Shown: positions 18,396 through 27,103 of the stretch, one piece after another
Layout of the letters: every line of letters begins with the position of its first letter
Numbering within the stretch: position 1 is the stretch's first letter
NCBI GenBank assembly: GCA_035504415.1
Contig: DATJRY010000021.1
Span: forward strand, 124,001-188,000
Length of the DNA: 64,000 nt
DNA from: Candidatus Sulfotelmatobacter sp.
GTDB taxonomy: Bacteria; Vulcanimicrobiota; Vulcanimicrobiia; Vulcanimicrobiales; Vulcanimicrobiaceae
Reading direction: 5' to 3'
Position numbers and translations under genes: made by a program
Notes under the pieces: model-generated
The model's input: only the letters and a program-made list of their open reading frames with translations
What the model was told of the DNA's origin: nothing
Databases searched by the model: none

Positions 18396-19309
18396 ACCGG
18401 GACGATCTCGCTCGCGAAGCGCGCGTCGCGACCGCGCACGACGTCCTCGTAGACCGCGCGCAGCGCCCGGCACACCGGCCCGACCGCACCGCTTCCGATC
18501 GGGCGATGATCGACGCTGCGAATGCCGGCGATCCCCATGCCGGTGCCGCACAGCAGCAGCTCGTCGGCCGCGTACAGCTCGGTACGGTCGATCTGCCGTT
18601 CGCGGACCTGCAGGCCCAACCCGTCGGCCAGGATCGTGCGCACCTGCAGGCGGGTGATGCCTTCGAGGTTGTCGTCGGTGGCGGGCGGCAGCGCCGCGAC
18701 GCCGTCGCGCACCATCACCAGATTCGCGGTCGAGCACTCGGACACGTGACCGTCGCCGGCGAGCACGATCGCCTCGTCGAAGCCGTTCAGCCGCGCCTCG
18801 GTCTTGGCGAAGGCCGCGTTGACGTAGCCGCCGGTGATCTTCGCGCGCGGCGGGATCGCGTTGTCGCTCAGCCGGCGCCAGCTGCTCACGCAGGCGTTCA
18901 GTCCGTCGCCGGCGTCGTTGAGGCGCACCCGCGGCACCGCCACGATGAAGAAGTCGTCCGCGAGCCCGTCGAGCCGCACGCCCAGCGCTTCTTCGCTCTT
19001 GTACGCGACCGGCCGCAGGTAGACGTCTTCGCGAAAGCCGTTGCGGCGACAGAGCTCCGTCACGATCGCGTTCAGCTCGGCGACCGGCGGCAGCTCCATC
19101 AGCAGCAACCGCGCGTTGGCGGTGAAGCGGCGAAAGTGCGCGCTGGGCTCGCACACGTACAACTCGCCGTGCTCGGCGTTCCAGAACGCGCGCATCCCCT
19201 CGAAGCAGCCGGTGCCGTAGAGCAGCGCGTGGGTGAGCAGGCCGATGCGCGCCTGCGAATAGGGCTGGAAGCCGCCCCGGTGATAGACGACCAGGTCCTC
19301 ATACTCCAT
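18305..19309 (-). CDS. ilvE: Branched-chain-type class IV aminotransferase
   Basis: Fold-type IV PLP aminotransferase of 334 residues, probably for Leu/Ile/Val. Family blocks are FEGMRAFWNAE (substrate loop), the PLP Lys in PRAKITGGYVNAAFAKTEA, GHVSECSTANLVMV and the phosphate-binding LEGITRLQVRTIL. ATG 19307-19309 (MEYEDLVVYHRGGF) matches the family N-terminus. The last ~30 residues after SEIVPVYAGAV are an extension that overlaps the convergent MFS gene. The gene lies 52 bp after a MocR-type regulator on the same strand. D-amino-acid or 4-amino-4-deoxychorismate chemistry is less likely. Confidence 0.85.
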   Translation of the reverse strand: MEYEDLVVYHRGGFQPYSQARIGLLTHALLYGTGCFEGMRAFWNAEHGELYVCEPSAHFRRFTANARLLLMELPPVAELNAIVTELCRRNGFREDVYLRPVAYKSEEALGVRLDGLADDFFIVAVPRVRLNDAGDGLNACVSSWRRLSDNAIPPRAKITGGYVNAAFAKTEARLNGFDEAIVLAGDGHVSECSTANLVMVRDGVAALPPATDDNLEGITRLQVRTILADGLGLQVRERQIDRTELYAADELLLCGTGMGIAGIRSVDHRPIGSGAVGPVCRALRAVYEDVVRGRDARFASEIVPVYAGAVRPMPTINATVPATSAMEASTSAGR

Positions 19310-19361
19310 GCCGCCATCGTGACGCGCCACCGTGCATGCGGCGAGGGCCACTTCGCAGCCG

Positions 19362-20819
19362 TCAGCCAGCCACTACCGCACCCAGACGGCGGGCCGCGCG
19401 CTCGATCGCGGCCCGCTGCACGGCGCCGAAACCGAGCAGCAGGCCCGAGGTCGGGCGGCCCAGATAGTAGCGGCTCAGCGCGGGCGCACTGACGTCGACG
19501 CCGGCGGCACCGTCCGCGACGGCGACGTCGTCGCGCCCCGGCAGCGGCAGCACGACCGTCAAACCGGCCGACGGCACCCGCGGCGCGATGTCCGTCGCGC
19601 GGCCCAACGCCGCGATCAGTTGGGCGCGCCGTTCGGCGTAGAGCTCGCGCATACGCTCGAGGTGCCGCACGTAGTGACCGTCGTACATGAACTCGGCCAA
19701 GATCGCCTGCTCGAGCGTCGCGGTCTGCCGGTCGGCGACCGTTTTGGCGGCGCTGAACGCGTCGACCAGGCCGTCGGGCGCCACCAGATACGCGAGCCGC
19801 AGCGCCGGAAACAGCGTGATGCTGAAGGTCCCGACCCAGATCACGCGCCGCTGCTGATCGAGCGTGGCCAACCGCGGCGGCGCGTCGTCCTCGAAGCGCA
19901 GCGCGCTGTCGTACTCATCCTCGACGATCCAGGCGTCGGCGTGGTTCGCCCACGCCAGCAGCGCGTCGCGACGCGAGCGCGAGAGCACCGGGCCGAGCGG
20001 CCACTGGCGGCCGCTGGTCACGTAGGCGAGCCGCGCACGCGGGCTGCGAGCGACGCCCTCCTCGACGTCGAGCCCGTCCGCGTCGACCGGAATCGCAACC
20101 AAGTTCGCGCCGGCGCCGCGCAACGTCGTGCGCGTCGCCGGCGAGGCCGGGTCTTCGATCCAGACGTCGTCGCCGGGATCGAGCATCAGCCGGCCGACCA
20201 GATCGATGGCCTGCTGCGCGCCGGAGACGACGATCACCTGATCGCGGCTGCACGCGATCTGCTTCTGCGTGCGCAGCTCGGCGGCGATCGCATCGCGCAG
20301 CGGGCCGTAGCCACCGGCCTCGCCGTAGCCGATCTGCTCGCGCGCCGAGCGCCGCACGACCTTGCCGGCCAGCCGCGCCCACGTTTCGAACGGAAACGCG
20401 TCCAGTGCCGGAATACCGGGCTGGAACGCGATCGGCAGTTTCGCCGTCAGCCGCAGACGGATGTCCTCGCCCGCCAACAGCCGCCCGCGCAACGAGGCGC
20501 GCTCCCAGGCCGTCGGCATCGTCGCGGGCGCCGGCAGTGGCGCGACCGCGGCGACGAACGTCCCCGAGCCGCGCCGCGCCACGCAGTATCCTTCGGCGAC
20601 CAGCTGGGCGAACACGTCGGCGACCGTGTTGCGCGAGACGCCCAGCCGCGCAGCGACGGTGCGCGTCGAGGGCATCCGCGCCCCCGGCGCCAGTGCTCGC
20701 GCCACGATCGAATCGCGCACCCGCAAGAACAGTTGCTGCCGCATCGAGGCCGACGACGTGCGCTCGAGCCGCAGCATCGAGAGCGCGACCAGATCGTCCG
20801 TGGCCCGTCGAGACGCCAT
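19362..20819 (-). CDS. MocR-type regulator lacking the PLP lysine
   Basis: GntR winged helix plus aminotransferase-fold domain, 485 residues. DNA-binding part: LFLRVRDSIVARALAPGARM and STRTVAARLGVSRNTVADVF. The sensor part has IGYGEAGGYGPLRDAIA and WIVEDEYDSALRF. The block that normally reads GTFSKTLFP reads GTFSITLFPALRLAYL: the Schiff-base Lys is Ile334 (codon ATC on the minus strand). Other PLP contacts (Asp/Tyr in EDEYDS, Arg in LRLAYL) remain. It sits in an operon between an MFS carrier (4-bp gap) and the class IV aminotransferase, so it may control them. Confidence 0.85.
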   Translation of the reverse strand: MASRRATDDLVALSMLRLERTSSASMRQQLFLRVRDSIVARALAPGARMPSTRTVAARLGVSRNTVADVFAQLVAEGYCVARRGSGTFVAAVAPLPAPATMPTAWERASLRGRLLAGEDIRLRLTAKLPIAFQPGIPALDAFPFETWARLAGKVVRRSAREQIGYGEAGGYGPLRDAIAAELRTQKQIACSRDQVIVVSGAQQAIDLVGRLMLDPGDDVWIEDPASPATRTTLRGAGANLVAIPVDADGLDVEEGVARSPRARLAYVTSGRQWPLGPVLSRSRRDALLAWANHADAWIVEDEYDSALRFEDDAPPRLATLDQQRRVIWVGTFSITLFPALRLAYLVAPDGLVDAFSAAKTVADRQTATLEQAILAEFMYDGHYVRHLERMRELYAERRAQLIAALGRATDIAPRVPSAGLTVVLPLPGRDDVAVADGAAGVDVSAPALSRYYLGRPTSGLLLGFGAVQRAAIERAARRLGAVVAG

Positions 20820-20823
20820 GCGG

Positions 20824-22026
20824 CTAGGCGTTGGCGCGCGCGACGCGCCGGTCTTCCGCGCGCCGCAGGACGCCGATCCCGAAGGCCAAGGCGACCGCCG
20901 CGGCCGGCAGGATGCCGACCACGTGCGGGTTGACGTCGATCGCCTCGCCGCCGAGAACCGGCGCGACGACCAGCGCCAGGTTGCTGGCAGCGTCGTTGAA
21001 GCCGAGAATCGCGCCGCGCTCGCGCGCGGGCGCCGCGCGGGAAAGCTGCGCGGTGAGCGTGGGTTCGACGCTGGCCGCGCCGATCGCCCACAGCCCGAGC
21101 GCGACGCCGAAGAACTCGAGCTGGCGAATGAACGCCAGCCCGACGTACGCGAGCGCGAGCAGCACGAAGCCGCCCTGCGCGACGGCCGCGTCGCCGAAGC
21201 GGCGCGCCAGCGGCCCGACCAAGACGACCAAGGTGATGCCGCCGACGAAGCCGGCACCGGCCAGCAACCCGCTCGAGAGCTGCGGGCCGACGTGCAGCTC
21301 GCGCTGCAGATACAGCGAGAACACCGCGAAGAACGAGGTCACCGCGAAGATGAACAGCGTGTGGCGCACGACCAGGCTGCGAACGGCCGGGTCCCGGGCG
21401 ACGATCCCGCCCGCCTCGCGCAAGCTCGCGCGCGTGCCCGCGCGCCGCGGCGGCTCGGGTAAGAAGAGCAGCGTGAGCGCGATCGTGATCAGCTCGATGA
21501 GCGCCGCGGCCGCGAACGGGGCGGCGAACCCGAAACGGATCAGCCCACCCCCGAGCACCGGCCCGAGCACGATTCCCAGGCCGAAGACCGCACCGAACAA
21601 GGCGTAGGCGCGATCGCGATCTTCCTGCGCGGTGACGTCGGCGATGTACGACTGCGTTACCCCGATACCGCCGCTGCCGAACCCGGCAATCGCGCGCGCG
21701 ACGAAGATCATCGCGAGCGAGTGAGAGAGCGCCAGCAAGACGTAACCCACCAGCGAGACGATCTGCGCGAGCAGCACGATCCGCTTGCGGCCGAGCTTGT
21801 CGCTGACGCTGCCCCAAACCGGCGCGGCGACGACGCCGGCCACGCCGGACGTGGTCAAGATCGTGCCGACGGTCAGCCCGTTCGCGCCGTAGTGCTGCGC
21901 GAGATACGGCAACAGCGGCACCATGATCATCGTGCCCAGCACGTCGACGACGGTGACGCCGTAAATCGGCACCAGCGCCGCGACGCTGGTGCGCGGACCG
22001 TGCGCAGGCGGGCGCCCGAATCGCAT
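20824..22026 (-). CDS. MFS transporter, DHA1 (TetA-like) family
   Basis: Twelve-helix drug:H+ antiporter-type carrier of 400 residues. Motif A lies between helices 2 and 3 (GSVSDKLGRKRIVLL), and motif C-like glycine/proline spacing is in LFGAVFGLGIVLGPVLGGGL (helix 5). The second half has GPLARRFGDAAVAQGG. It is the first clear gene of a minus-strand run with MocR and the aminotransferase. A substrate cannot be assigned; small amphiphiles or amino acids are possible given the neighbours. Confidence 0.85.
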   Translation of the reverse strand: MRFGRPPAHGPRTSVAALVPIYGVTVVDVLGTMIMVPLLPYLAQHYGANGLTVGTILTTSGVAGVVAAPVWGSVSDKLGRKRIVLLAQIVSLVGYVLLALSHSLAMIFVARAIAGFGSGGIGVTQSYIADVTAQEDRDRAYALFGAVFGLGIVLGPVLGGGLIRFGFAAPFAAAALIELITIALTLLFLPEPPRRAGTRASLREAGGIVARDPAVRSLVVRHTLFIFAVTSFFAVFSLYLQRELHVGPQLSSGLLAGAGFVGGITLVVLVGPLARRFGDAAVAQGGFVLLALAYVGLAFIRQLEFFGVALGLWAIGAASVEPTLTAQLSRAAPARERGAILGFNDAASNLALVVAPVLGGEAIDVNPHVVGILPAAAVALAFGIGVLRRAEDRRVARANA

Positions 22027-22067
22027 GACGAGTGCGATTCTACGCGGCGCCCACCGCCGATGTCAAA

Positions 22068-22418
22068 TCAGCCCGCGGGGATCTCGATGGCTTTGCGCAG
22101 GAAGTCCTGGTAGATCTCGGTGGCGTCGTCGGCATTGGGCGCCTTCTTGGCCTTGGTCATCGCGGCCGACATCTGCTCGTGCATGGTGATCATGCTCTTG
22201 CAGACGAGCTTGGTGCCGTCGGCGGCGGTCGCCGCGGTCTCGTGCATCGACATCATGCCCGTGTGGCTGTCCTTGTCGGTCACCGGTCGGCACAGCAGCG
22301 TCGCCGCGTCGGCCGGCATCGCCATCGCGTCGTGCGACATCATCGCCGATTGGGCGAGCGCGGCCGCGGGCAGCGCAGCCAACGCCGCCAGCGTCAGAAC
22401 GGAAGTACGGAATCGCAT
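22068..22418 (-). CDS. Small exported Met/His-rich protein
   Basis: A 116-residue secreted protein with signal peptide FRTSVLTLAALAALPAAALA cut before QSAMM. The mature part is rich in Met and His (MMSHDAMAMP, HTGMMSMHE, MITMHEQMSAAM) with two Cys in the similar contexts LLCRPV and LVCKSM. Met/His clusters of this kind bind Cu or Ag in periplasmic proteins, so metal binding is a fair inference. GAGG lies 6 bases before the ATG. It ends 41 bp upstream of the MFS gene on the same strand and may be cotranscribed. No family was recognised. Confidence 0.7.
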   Translation of the reverse strand: MRFRTSVLTLAALAALPAAALAQSAMMSHDAMAMPADAATLLCRPVTDKDSHTGMMSMHETAATAADGTKLVCKSMITMHEQMSAAMTKAKKAPNADDATEIYQDFLRKAIEIPAG

Positions 22419-22487
22419 CGTGGTCCTCGCGAAGAGAGTGCGTAGGAGAAGATGCGCCCATGGTAGCCGCCCGCGCCGGTCGGCGCC

Positions 22488-22501
22488 GTAAGCGGGCTTA
22501 C
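22488..22501. promoter_or_regulatory. GTAAGC-GG-GCTTAC palindrome in a divergent intergenic region
   Basis: A 14-bp palindrome midway between the Met/His-rich gene (minus) and the sugar-type MFS gene (plus). It could be an operator for either; no repeated copy was seen in the window. Confidence 0.3.
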
Positions 22502-22566
22502 CGGGCGGGATTTCCGCGGCCTCCCGCTGGGTAGGCTGGCCGGAGAACCCGTCAGCCGGAGGACCG

Positions 22567-24000
22567 TTGGCCGCGCCGATCACGACGAACGTCCCCTTTC
22601 GCCTCGACCGTCTGCCGTGGGCGCGCTGGCATTGGGCCGTGGTCGTCGGCCTGGGGATCACCTGGATCCTCGACGGCCTCGAGGTCACCATCGTCGGCAC
22701 GATCGCGCCGATCCTCACCACCAGCGCCGGCCTCTCGCTGACGAGCACGCAGACCGGCCTCGCCGCGACGGCGTACCTGGTGGGCGCGTGCGGCGGCGCG
22801 CTGGTCTTCGGCGCGCTGACCGATCGACTGGGGCGCAAGCGGCTGTTCCTGGTCACCCTCACTTGGTATCTGGTGGCGACGGCACTCACCGCGCTCTCGT
22901 GGAACTTCGCCAGCTTCGCGTGCTTCCGGCTGTTGGCCGGGGCCGGCATCGGAGGCGAGTACAGCGCGGTCAACTCGGCGATCGACGAGCTGATCCCGGC
23001 GCGCCGCCGCGGCGTCGCCGACATCGCGATCAACGGTTCGTGGTGGATCGGCACGCTGCTGGGCGCGCTGCTCTCGCTGCCGCTGCTCGACGCGCGGCTG
23101 ATCCCCGCCCGGCTGGGGTGGCGGCTCGCGTTCGGCCTGGGCGTGATCCTCGCGCTGAGCGTGCTGTTCGTGCGCCGCGGCCTGCCCGAGAGCCCGCGCT
23201 GGCTGATCGCGCACGGCCGCGCCGCCGAAGCCGAAGCGATCGTGCGCGAGATCGAAGCGCGGGTCGAGCGCGAGACGGGCTGCGCGCTCGCGGTGCCGGA
23301 GCGCACGATCGCGATCGATCCGTCGCGCCGGCACGGCTTGCGCGCCACCGTCCGCACGTTGGTGCGCACCTACCCGCGCCGCACCGCGCTGGTCCTGACG
23401 CTGATGATCACGCAAGCCTTCCTCTACAACGCCGTCTTCTTCGACCAAGGCCTGCAATTGACCACGTTCTTCCACGTCGCGCCGAGCACGGTCGGCCTGT
23501 ACGTCTTTCCGTTCGCGATCGGCAACGTGCTCGGTGCGCTGGTGCTGGGACACTTCTTCGACACGATCGGACGCAAGCGGATGATCGCGGGCTGCTACCT
23601 CGCCAGCGGCGCGGTGATGACGCTGACGATCGTGCTGCTCCTGCGCGGCGCCCTCGACGCGACCTCGCTCACCCTGTGGTGGGCGGTGATGTTCTTCTTC
23701 GCCAGCGCCGGCGCCAGCGCCGCGTACTTGACGGTGAGCGAGATCTTTCCGCTCGAGACGCGCGCCGGCGCGATCGCGGTGGTCTACGCGGTCGGCACGC
23801 TGGTCGGCGGCGCGGTCGCCCCGCCGCTGTTCGGCGCCCTGATCGGAACCGGCCGTCCCGCACTGCTGGCGCTCGCTTGGGCCGTCGGCGCCGCGCTGAT
23901 GTTCGTGGGCGGCGTGGTCGAGCTGCTGCTGGGCGTCGACGCCGAGCGCACCGCGCTCGAAGACGTGGCCGCACCGTTGACCGCGGTGGCGGCCGGCTGA
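22567..24000 (+). CDS. MFS transporter, sugar porter-like
   Basis: Twelve-helix carrier of 477 residues. TTG 22567 follows GGAGG at close range. Motifs: DRLGRKRLFLVTL (helices 2-3), RLLAGAGIGGEYSAVNS (helix 4), GLPESPRWLIAHGRAAEA at the start of the central loop, and FDTIGRKRM (helices 8-9). PESPRWL and the paired GRKR motifs are typical of the sugar porter and related organic-acid or aromatic-acid porters. It lies 40 bp upstream of treS on the same strand, so it may import a sugar linked to trehalose metabolism. Confidence 0.85.
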   Translation: MAAPITTNVPFRLDRLPWARWHWAVVVGLGITWILDGLEVTIVGTIAPILTTSAGLSLTSTQTGLAATAYLVGACGGALVFGALTDRLGRKRLFLVTLTWYLVATALTALSWNFASFACFRLLAGAGIGGEYSAVNSAIDELIPARRRGVADIAINGSWWIGTLLGALLSLPLLDARLIPARLGWRLAFGLGVILALSVLFVRRGLPESPRWLIAHGRAAEAEAIVREIEARVERETGCALAVPERTIAIDPSRRHGLRATVRTLVRTYPRRTALVLTLMITQAFLYNAVFFDQGLQLTTFFHVAPSTVGLYVFPFAIGNVLGALVLGHFFDTIGRKRMIAGCYLASGAVMTLTIVLLLRGALDATSLTLWWAVMFFFASAGASAAYLTVSEIFPLETRAGAIAVVYAVGTLVGGAVAPPLFGALIGTGRPALLALAWAVGAALMFVGGVVELLLGVDAERTALEDVAAPLTAVAAG

Positions 24001-24040
24001 CTGAGCGCGACCGCGCAAAGTTCCACCGGCCGGCGGGTAC

Positions 24041-27000
24041 ATGGCGGAGGTGACCCTCAACGGTGACCGCTTTTGGTACCGCGACGCCATCGTGTACCAA
24101 ACCCACGTCAAGGCGTTCCAAGACGCCAACGGCGACGGGATCGGCGACGTCCGCGGGCTGACCGCGCGGCTGGATTACCTGGCGGAGCTGGGCATCACCG
24201 CCTTGTGGCTGCTGCCGTTCTTCCCCTCACCGCTGCGGGACGACGGCTACGACATCAGCGACTACCTGGGCGTCCATCCCGCGTACGGAACGCTCGAGGA
24301 CGTGAAGCGGCTCGTGAACGAAGCGCACGACCGCGGCATCCGCGTCATCGCCGAGCTGGTCGTCAACCACACCTCCGACCAGCACCCGTGGTTTCAGCGC
24401 GCGCGGCGCGCGCCGGCCGGCTCACCGGAGCGAGACTACTACGTCTGGTCCGACGACGATCGCCGCTATGCCGGGACGCGCATCATCTTCACCGACACCG
24501 AGACCTCGAACTGGGCCTGGGATCCGCTGGCGGGCGCGTACTATTGGCACCGCTTCTTCTCCCACCAGCCCGACCTCAATTTCCAGAACCCCGAGGTCGT
24601 CGGCGCGATCGTCCACGTGATGCGCTATTGGTCGGCGATCGGGATCGACGGTTTCCGGCTCGACGCGGTGCCGTACCTGTGCGAGCGCGAAGGCACCAAC
24701 AACGAGAACCTGCCCGAGACCCACGGCGTGATCAAGGTGCTGCGCGCGGTGCTCGAGGAGGAGTTCCCGGACAGCATCTTCCTGGCCGAGGCGAACCAGT
24801 GGCCTGAAGATCTCTCCTCGTATTTCGGCGAGGGCGACGAGTGCCACATGTGCTTTCACTTCCCGCTCATGCCGCGACTGTTCATGGCCGTCGCCGACGA
24901 GGACCGCTATCCCGTCCACGACATCTTGCGCCAGACGCCGCCGATTCCCGAGGGCTGCCAGTGGGCGGTGTTCCTGCGCAACCACGACGAGCTCACGCTC
25001 GAGATGGTCAGCGAGCGCGAGCGCGACCGTCTCAACGCCGTCTACGCGATCGAGCCGCGCATGCGGCTCAACGTCGGCATCCGGCGGCGCTTGGCGCCGC
25101 TGCTCGAGAACGACCGCCGCCGCATCGAGCTGCTGAACGGCCTGCTGATGTCGATGCCGGGAACGCCCGTCATCTACTACGGTGACGAGATCGGAATGGG
25201 CGACAACCTGTTTCTCAAGGACCGCGACGGGGTGCGCACGCCGATGCAGTGGTCGCCCGACCGCAACGGCGGCTTCTCGACCGCCGAGCCGGTGCGCCTG
25301 TACGCGCCGGCCGTCACCGATCCCACCTACGGCTACGAGGCACTCAACGTCGAGGCACAAGCGCGCAACGCGTCCTCGCTGCTCAACTGGATGCGGCGGC
25401 TGATCGCGGTGCGCAAGGCGACGCAGGTTTTCGGCCGCGGCTCGATCACGCTGCTCTACCCGAACAACCGGCACGTGTTGGCGTACTTGCGCGAGTACCA
25501 GGACGAGACGATCCTGGTCGTCGCGAACCTGGCCCACAGCGCACAAGCCGTGCAGCTCGACCTGGCCACGTTCGCCGGCCGCGCCCCGTTCGAGCTGCTC
25601 GGCTCGACCGCGTTTCCGCCGATCGCGACGACGCCCTACACGATCACGCTCGGACCCTACGGCTTCTTCTGGTTCGCGCTGCTGCCGGATCCGCGCGGCA
25701 CCGGCGCCTCGATCCGCTCGAGCGCGTTGCCCGAACTGCCCACGATCGTCGTGCCGCGCGCCGCGCTGGCGCTCGACCGGTGGGCGCGCGCGGTCGTCGA
25801 CAGCGACGTCGTTCCGCTGGCGCTAGGCGCTTCCGAGCACGGTCGCGTGCGCGACGTCTTCGTCGCGCCCGAAAGCGACGGTCTGGCGTTCGTCGTGCTC
25901 GGCGACGGCCAGCGGCGCGTCTCGCTGCCGCTGCGCTTCGTGTGGGACGCGCCGGTGCGTGAGAACGCGATCGCGCGCGCGCGCAGCGGACCGCGCGAGG
26001 GCTGGATCGTCGACGCCGCGACCGACGCGACGACCGCGCCGCTGGTCGAACGCGCGATGCGTGCCGGCGTCGTGCTGCACGACGAAGGCCGGCTCGAGTT
26101 CGCGCTCGAGGGCGAAGCCCTCCCCGAGGCCGACGCCGAGAGCTCGCAGCGGCTCGGCTCGACGACCGGCGCGCAGCGCTGGATCCTCGACGACGAGCGG
26201 CTGGTCACGCTCTACCGCCAGATGCCCCGGGTGCAGAACAGCGCGGTCGCCTTCATGCGCCACCTCCGCGAGCGCGGCTTCGTGCATGCGCCCCAGCTGC
26301 TGGGCACGGCCAGCGTCGTCGATGCCGACGGCGTGCGTTGGATCGCCGCGACCTCGCAAACGTACGTTCCGCACCCGATCGACGCCGACGCTTCGCTGCG
26401 CGACATCCTGCGAGCCGGGACCGTCGACGAGCGGCTGATTCGCAGCGCGCACATGATCGCCGAAGCGTTGGCCGGGCTGCACCGCGCGCTGGCCGAGCCC
26501 GGCGCCGATCCGAGCTTCGGGACGCACCCGCTGGGGCCGGACGATCTGCGGCGCTGGCGCAACGACGCGCAGGGCGACCTCGACGCGCTGGTGCAGGCCG
26601 GCGTCGAAGGGGTGATCGCGGTGCGCGAACAGATCGCGGCCGCGATCGCGATGCTCCCGGGCCAGATCGACGCGCGCGCCTCACGCGCGCACGGCCGGCT
26701 CGTCCTGCGGCGCGTGCTGCTGGTCGAGGGACAACCGGTCTTCGTCGGCTTCGGCGAACGCGTCGACGACCGCAGCTCACCGCTCAAGGACGTCGCCTCG
26801 CTGGCCCGCTCCTACGACGAAGTGCTGCGCGAAGCGCTGTTCGTGCCCGCGCGGGAAGGCGGGACGAGCGTGATGCGCGAGGCGGCGCGTGACGTCGTCG
26901 CGCGCGCACTGACCGCGTTCCACGAGCGCTACGCGCAAGCGGCGGACGATCTCGCCAGCGTCCCGCACGATCCCGTCCAGCGCGCGCAGCTGATCGCGTT

Positions 27001-27103
27001 CTTCCGCGTACGGGGCGCGTTGCGCGACGTGCGCGAGGCGCTGGCGCGCCGGCCGGCGGCGTTGGCCGGTGCCGTCGAGGCGCTCCGGCTGGAGTGCTCG
27101 TGA
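24041..27103 (+). CDS. treS: Trehalose synthase fused to a degenerate maltokinase domain
   Basis: GH13 enzyme that interconverts maltose and trehalose. Residues 1-550 form the catalytic part: nucleophile Asp208 in GIDGFRLDAVPYL, acid/base Glu250 in FLAEANQWP, Asp316 in LRNHDELTLEM, and SMPGTPVIYYGDEIGMGDN. Residues about 720-1020 align with the maltokinase half of TreS-Pep2 fusions. There the HGDxHLGQ motif reads HGRLVLRR (Asp to Arg886) and IDFEGE reads VGFGER (Asp to Gly903), while SPLKDVASLARSYDEV is kept. Kinase activity is therefore unlikely. The stop overlaps treZ by one base (TGATG). Confidence 0.93.
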   Translation: MAEVTLNGDRFWYRDAIVYQTHVKAFQDANGDGIGDVRGLTARLDYLAELGITALWLLPFFPSPLRDDGYDISDYLGVHPAYGTLEDVKRLVNEAHDRGIRVIAELVVNHTSDQHPWFQRARRAPAGSPERDYYVWSDDDRRYAGTRIIFTDTETSNWAWDPLAGAYYWHRFFSHQPDLNFQNPEVVGAIVHVMRYWSAIGIDGFRLDAVPYLCEREGTNNENLPETHGVIKVLRAVLEEEFPDSIFLAEANQWPEDLSSYFGEGDECHMCFHFPLMPRLFMAVADEDRYPVHDILRQTPPIPEGCQWAVFLRNHDELTLEMVSERERDRLNAVYAIEPRMRLNVGIRRRLAPLLENDRRRIELLNGLLMSMPGTPVIYYGDEIGMGDNLFLKDRDGVRTPMQWSPDRNGGFSTAEPVRLYAPAVTDPTYGYEALNVEAQARNASSLLNWMRRLIAVRKATQVFGRGSITLLYPNNRHVLAYLREYQDETILVVANLAHSAQAVQLDLATFAGRAPFELLGSTAFPPIATTPYTITLGPYGFFWFALLPDPRGTGASIRSSALPELPTIVVPRAALALDRWARAVVDSDVVPLALGASEHGRVRDVFVAPESDGLAFVVLGDGQRRVSLPLRFVWDAPVRENAIARARSGPREGWIVDAATDATTAPLVERAMRAGVVLHDEGRLEFALEGEALPEADAESSQRLGSTTGAQRWILDDERLVTLYRQMPRVQNSAVAFMRHLRERGFVHAPQLLGTASVVDADGVRWIAATSQTYVPHPIDADASLRDILRAGTVDERLIRSAHMIAEALAGLHRALAEPGADPSFGTHPLGPDDLRRWRNDAQGDLDALVQAGVEGVIAVREQIAAAIAMLPGQIDARASRAHGRLVLRRVLLVEGQPVFVGFGERVDDRSSPLKDVASLARSYDEVLREALFVPAREGGTSVMREAARDVVARALTAFHERYAQAADDLASVPHDPVQRAQLIAFFRVRGALRDVREALARRPAALAGAVEALRLECS

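Noticed and set aside
22552-24129. 525-codon minus-strand frame opposite the sugar-type MFS gene
   Set aside because: Gln/His/Arg-rich shadow; the plus strand has clear transmembrane and GRKR motifs.
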